Assembly (NCBI GenBank): GCA_049598145.1
Contig: JBMYNJ010000033.1
Coordinates: forward strand, 1 to 15,824
Direction: 5' to 3'
Length of the DNA stretch: 15,824 nucleotides
Source of the DNA: WTJH01 sp049598145
GTDB lineage: Bacteria; Bacteroidota; Bacteroidia; Flavobacteriales; Flavobacteriaceae
This document shows, piece after piece, positions 13,633 to 15,824 of this stretch. Position 1 is the stretch's first letter. Every line of letters begins with the position of its first letter. The notes beneath the pieces are model-generated. The model was not told the DNA's origin and ran no database searches. It worked only from the letters and a program-made list of their open reading frames with translations. The translations under genes and the position numbers were made by a program.

Positions 13633-14445
13633 TTAAGGTGTTGCGACGGCTTCAAATCCGCCAATAAGTTTTTGAACAGTATCCATTTTATTCTCCAAAT
13701 CTTCTAAAAAGATCGTGTCTGGGTAATAGCGAATTAAGGTTTCATGCAAAGTTACTAATTCATTAAGTCGCTCCAGTTGTTTGCTCCGAATACTATTGAC
13801 TGCGATCTCGAAATGTGACAAAAAGTGATAGTACATTGCCTCTTCTCTAAATTTAGTACCCGGAAAACTAACTATAAAATTATCAAATGCTTGGATGGCT
13901 GCTCTAAAGTCACGAATGGTGTGATATTGCTTAGAAATTTCAAAGGACTTTTTTTCCAACTTAGTTTGCAATTCTGCGATCATTTGATTCGCCTCAATGG
14001 CACGGTCGGAATTGGGGTAGGTGTCCATAAAAAACTGCAATTTCTCAATAGCGGTTTGAGTATCTTTCTGATCCAGACTATAACGTGGTGAAACCTCATA
14101 ATAAGCTTTTGCTGCCTTAAATCGAGCTTCTTCTACACGCTCACTTCTGGGATAGGTTTTCGCAAAATTTTCAAACTGATATGCCGCTAAAAAATATTCT
14201 TCTTTGAGAAAATAAGTATCAGCAAAAAAGAAGATAACCCGTTCTGCCTGTGGTTTACCCCGATAGGAGGGAACGACTTGTTCTAGTAGTCTGTTGGCTT
14301 TTCGGTGTTCTCCAGCGTTGTAATATTTTTCCGCTTCCTTGTATTTTAAAGCCATGTCATCACTATTTAACAGCTTTTGGTAGGGACTGCAGCCAACCCA
14401 GGCAAAAGCCGCCAGGAACAATACTATGACGGGTTTAAAATTCAT
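13633..14445 (-). CDS. bamD: Outer membrane protein assembly factor BamD (lipoprotein)
   Basis: BamD is the essential lipoprotein partner of BamA in folding outer-membrane beta-barrel proteins. From the start used here it has 270 residues: signal peptide MNFKPVIVLFLAAF, lipobox WVGC with Cys19, then SPYQKLLNSDDMALKY and tetratricopeptide-type helical repeats. Repeat-like segments include AEKYYNAGEHRKANRLLEQV, DTYFLKEEYFLAAYQFENFA, AKAYYEVSPRYSLDQKDTQT and IRDFRAAIQAFDNFIVSFPG. An ATG five codons upstream (14458-14460) also opens the frame. The start at 14443-14445 gives a better signal peptide, and a TAnnTTTG box lies between the two candidates. The gene follows dapA by about 53 bases and precedes rpoZ by 14. 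Confidence 0.9.
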   Translation of the reverse strand: MNFKPVIVLFLAAFAWVGCSPYQKLLNSDDMALKYKEAEKYYNAGEHRKANRLLEQVVPSYRGKPQAERVIFFFADTYFLKEEYFLAAYQFENFAKTYPRSERVEEARFKAAKAYYEVSPRYSLDQKDTQTAIEKLQFFMDTYPNSDRAIEANQMIAELQTKLEKKSFEISKQYHTIRDFRAAIQAFDNFIVSFPGTKFREEAMYYHFLSHFEIAVNSIRSKQLERLNELVTLHETLIRYYPDTIFLEDLENKMDTVQKLIGGFEAVATP

Positions 14446-14449
14446 TGGG

Positions 14450-14457
14450 CAAAAATA
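14450..14457 (-). promoter_or_regulatory. Likely -7 promoter box just before bamD
   Basis: TATTTTTG on the minus strand matches TAnnTTTG exactly and ends 4 bases before the preferred bamD ATG at 14445. If used, the transcript would start at or within a few bases of that ATG, giving a leaderless or nearly leaderless message and excluding the upstream ATG. No clear TTG -33 element is seen 19-21 bases upstream, so the site is tentative. Confidence 0.4.
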
Positions 14458-14498
14458 CAAATAAAAAAGGGAATGTTTAAGCCCCTAAAATGTTAATC

Positions 14499-15386
14499 CT
14501 ACAAAGCCTTAAGCATTGACTTTTCGTGGGTAGATCGCAACTGTTTCTGTAAAGTTTGACTTGCACTCACCAAGGGTAAACGCACCTTGTCTCCGCAGTG
14601 ATTCAAATGCGCAAGTAAAGCTTTAATCCCAGCTGGATTTCCTTCGCGGAATATAAGATCTATCAGTGGCTGAAAGGTTCTAAAGAGCTGATGATTCATA
14701 AATTCAGCATCCGATCGGCTCAACTTCAAAAGTTCCTGAAATGCGCTGGGATAGGCATTCCCAATGACTGAAATGCATCCAACACCACCGCTATAAATCA
14801 AAAGAGGGGCTAATTGATCGTCTCCGGAGATCACTAAAAAATCTTTGGGAACTTTGTCGATGAGTTCCACAATTTGATTGGTATCTCTAACAGCTTCTTT
14901 CACGCCAATAATATTGGGATGTTCTGCCAATAAAGCCACTGTCTGAGGTAAAAGATTAACCCCTGTTCTGGAAGGAACGTTATATAGTAAAAGAGGTTTA
15001 GGGCAATGGTCGGCAAGTATTTTGTAGTGTTGTTCCAAGCCCATTTGAGTTGGGCGATTGTAATATGGGGTAACAGAAAGCACGGCTTCAAAAGGACTTA
15101 AGTCCCATTGGTTCATTTCATGAATAAGCCCTTGGGTATGGTTCCCTCCCAGACCCAATACCAAAGGGATTTTTGTGCCAAACTTCTTTAATACAAAATT
15201 TACGATCTGTTTTTTTTCATCGAAACTCAGCGTTGGAGTTTCTGCAGTAGTACCCAAAAGCACTAAATAGTCGGTCCCCGCCAAAAGGTGTCGGTGAACT
15301 ATATTTTCCAAGGCCGTAAAATCAACAGTACCCTGGGTATCAAATGGAGTGATCAATGCCACTCCTAATCCATTTAAGGTTTTCAT
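14499..15386 (-). CDS. dapA: 4-hydroxy-tetrahydrodipicolinate synthase
   Basis: DapA condenses pyruvate with aspartate semialdehyde, the first committed step toward diaminopimelate and lysine, supplying both protein synthesis and peptidoglycan. The 295-residue TIM-barrel shows the Schiff-base K163 in GVKEAVRD, the GTTAE motif with T46 and T47, Y109 in TPYYNRP, Y135 in LLLYNVPSRTG and R140 for substrate binding. The later blocks ISGDD (186-190), GVGCISVIGN (201-210) and NPAGIKALL (250-258) are intact. The start ATGAAAACC at 15384-15386 overlaps the preceding DUF6913-type gene by 4 bases (ATGA), a usual sign of translational coupling. Its promoter is therefore probably beyond the right edge. 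Confidence 0.96.
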   Translation of the reverse strand: MKTLNGLGVALITPFDTQGTVDFTALENIVHRHLLAGTDYLVLLGTTAETPTLSFDEKKQIVNFVLKKFGTKIPLVLGLGGNHTQGLIHEMNQWDLSPFEAVLSVTPYYNRPTQMGLEQHYKILADHCPKPLLLYNVPSRTGVNLLPQTVALLAEHPNIIGVKEAVRDTNQIVELIDKVPKDFLVISGDDQLAPLLIYSGGVGCISVIGNAYPSAFQELLKLSRSDAEFMNHQLFRTFQPLIDLIFREGNPAGIKALLAHLNHCGDKVRLPLVSASQTLQKQLRSTHEKSMLKAL

Positions 15387-15824
15387 TTAGAAGCTAATAT
15401 GGGCTTAATATATTTGGGTAATTCAACAGAAAAAAGGTCTATGTCCATTAATTCGAAATTGAAAATAATATGATTGATTCTAGGGTCTACGGGAGTAAAA
15501 CCCAAGCGTAATGCCTTGGGGTAATTTATACTCAAATGTATCAACAAAGGGTCTGGAGTATTGAAAAAGTTGATGAGTACATCTGGTTTTTTTAAGCAAA
15601 ATTCTTGAGCTTTTTGGGGTAGAAGTCCTCGAAAATTAATTTGTTTTCTAGGGAGAATAAAATGCTGAGGGGTTTCTTCGATTTCAAACCCATTTGTAAG
15701 CGTCAGGAATCGAAGCTGTTTGGATCGGATCTTAAAAAGGTCTGACAGTAATTTTTGACTTTCCAAGGGCATAGGATTTTCCGCTTTTTGCAGTACCAAA
15801 ATATCCTTCACAGGTCTAGGGAGG
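15383..15824 (-). CDS. DUF6913-like protein, 5' end cut by the window edge
   Basis: The frame encodes a protein whose C-terminal part (KKPDVLINFFNTPDPLLIHL, then ALRLGFTPVDPRINHIIFNF and FSVELPKYIKPI) resembles the flavobacterial DUF6913 family, function unknown. No membrane segment or signal is seen. A GTG at 15809-15811 could serve as a start, but the frame stays open to the window edge (codons for PRP just before it). Members I recall have a further 30-40 N-terminal residues, so the true start is probably outside the window. The stop is a TGA in the 4-base overlap with dapA. The family call rests on recalled sequence resemblance only. Confidence 0.7.
   Translation of the reverse strand, partial: LPRPVKDILVLQKAENPMPLESQKLLSDLFKIRSKQLRFLTLTNGFEIEETPQHFILPRKQINFRGLLPQKAQEFCLKKPDVLINFFNTPDPLLIHLSINYPKALRLGFTPVDPRINHIIFNFELMDIDLFSVELPKYIKPILASK

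Noticed and set aside
1..15824. CRISPR array, defence system, toxin-antitoxin pair or biosynthetic cluster
   Set aside because: Apart from the small 2089-3258 cluster, the genes fall into recognised housekeeping or conserved families; no regularly spaced repeats, small paired genes of toxin type or modular enzymes were seen.

Overview
The window is ordinary chromosomal DNA from a member of the Bacteroidota, most likely Flavobacteriia. The evidence is the gene content and order (a BamD-like lipoprotein, Rpb6-type omega, CoaBC, DUF4835 and RecN in one run, followed by FabI, a YbbR-like protein and CoaE), an RprY-like response regulator with its kinase, a DUF6913-type protein, and several upstream matches to the Bacteroidota -7 promoter box TAnnTTTG instead of a sigma70 -10 box. 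Shine-Dalgarno motifs are not conspicuous. There are no rRNA or tRNA genes, CRISPR arrays, insertion sequences or prophage genes.

Layout. Positions 1-566 (plus strand) hold the end of one methionine sulfoxide reductase B gene and a complete second one. Positions 618-2009 hold dihydrolipoyl dehydrogenase, with its own likely promoter and a strong terminator at about 2031-2059. Positions 2089-3141 hold three small envelope-type genes: an unrecognised membrane protein, a DUF4190 membrane protein, and a lipoprotein whose 3' end appears frameshifted. A short spacer with no secure gene follows. aroQ (minus) and xerD (plus) diverge from 3696-3748. xerD converges on the minus-strand RprY-like regulator, and the two stop codons share one TTAA.

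From 4660 to the right edge everything is on the minus strand. In transcription order: a DUF6913-type gene cut by the window edge, dapA, bamD, rpoZ, coaBC, DUF4835, recN, fabI, a YbbR-like gene, coaE, a sensor kinase and its response regulator. Spacing is mostly from an 11-base overlap to about 60 bases, so this is one long cluster with likely internal promoters before bamD and recN. It joins lysine and peptidoglycan precursor synthesis (DapA), outer-membrane assembly (BamD), transcription (omega), two steps of coenzyme A synthesis (CoaBC and CoaE), fatty-acid elongation (FabI) and DNA repair (RecN).

Sequence quality. Two 10-N gaps interrupt xerD (3771-3780) and the DUF4835 gene (11985-11994). 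Reading frame shows that the second cannot be exactly 10 bases. I found no convincing undescribed system. The points most worth checking are the frameshifted lipoprotein, the recN start and promoter, the altered catalytic motifs in CoaBC, and the two gaps.
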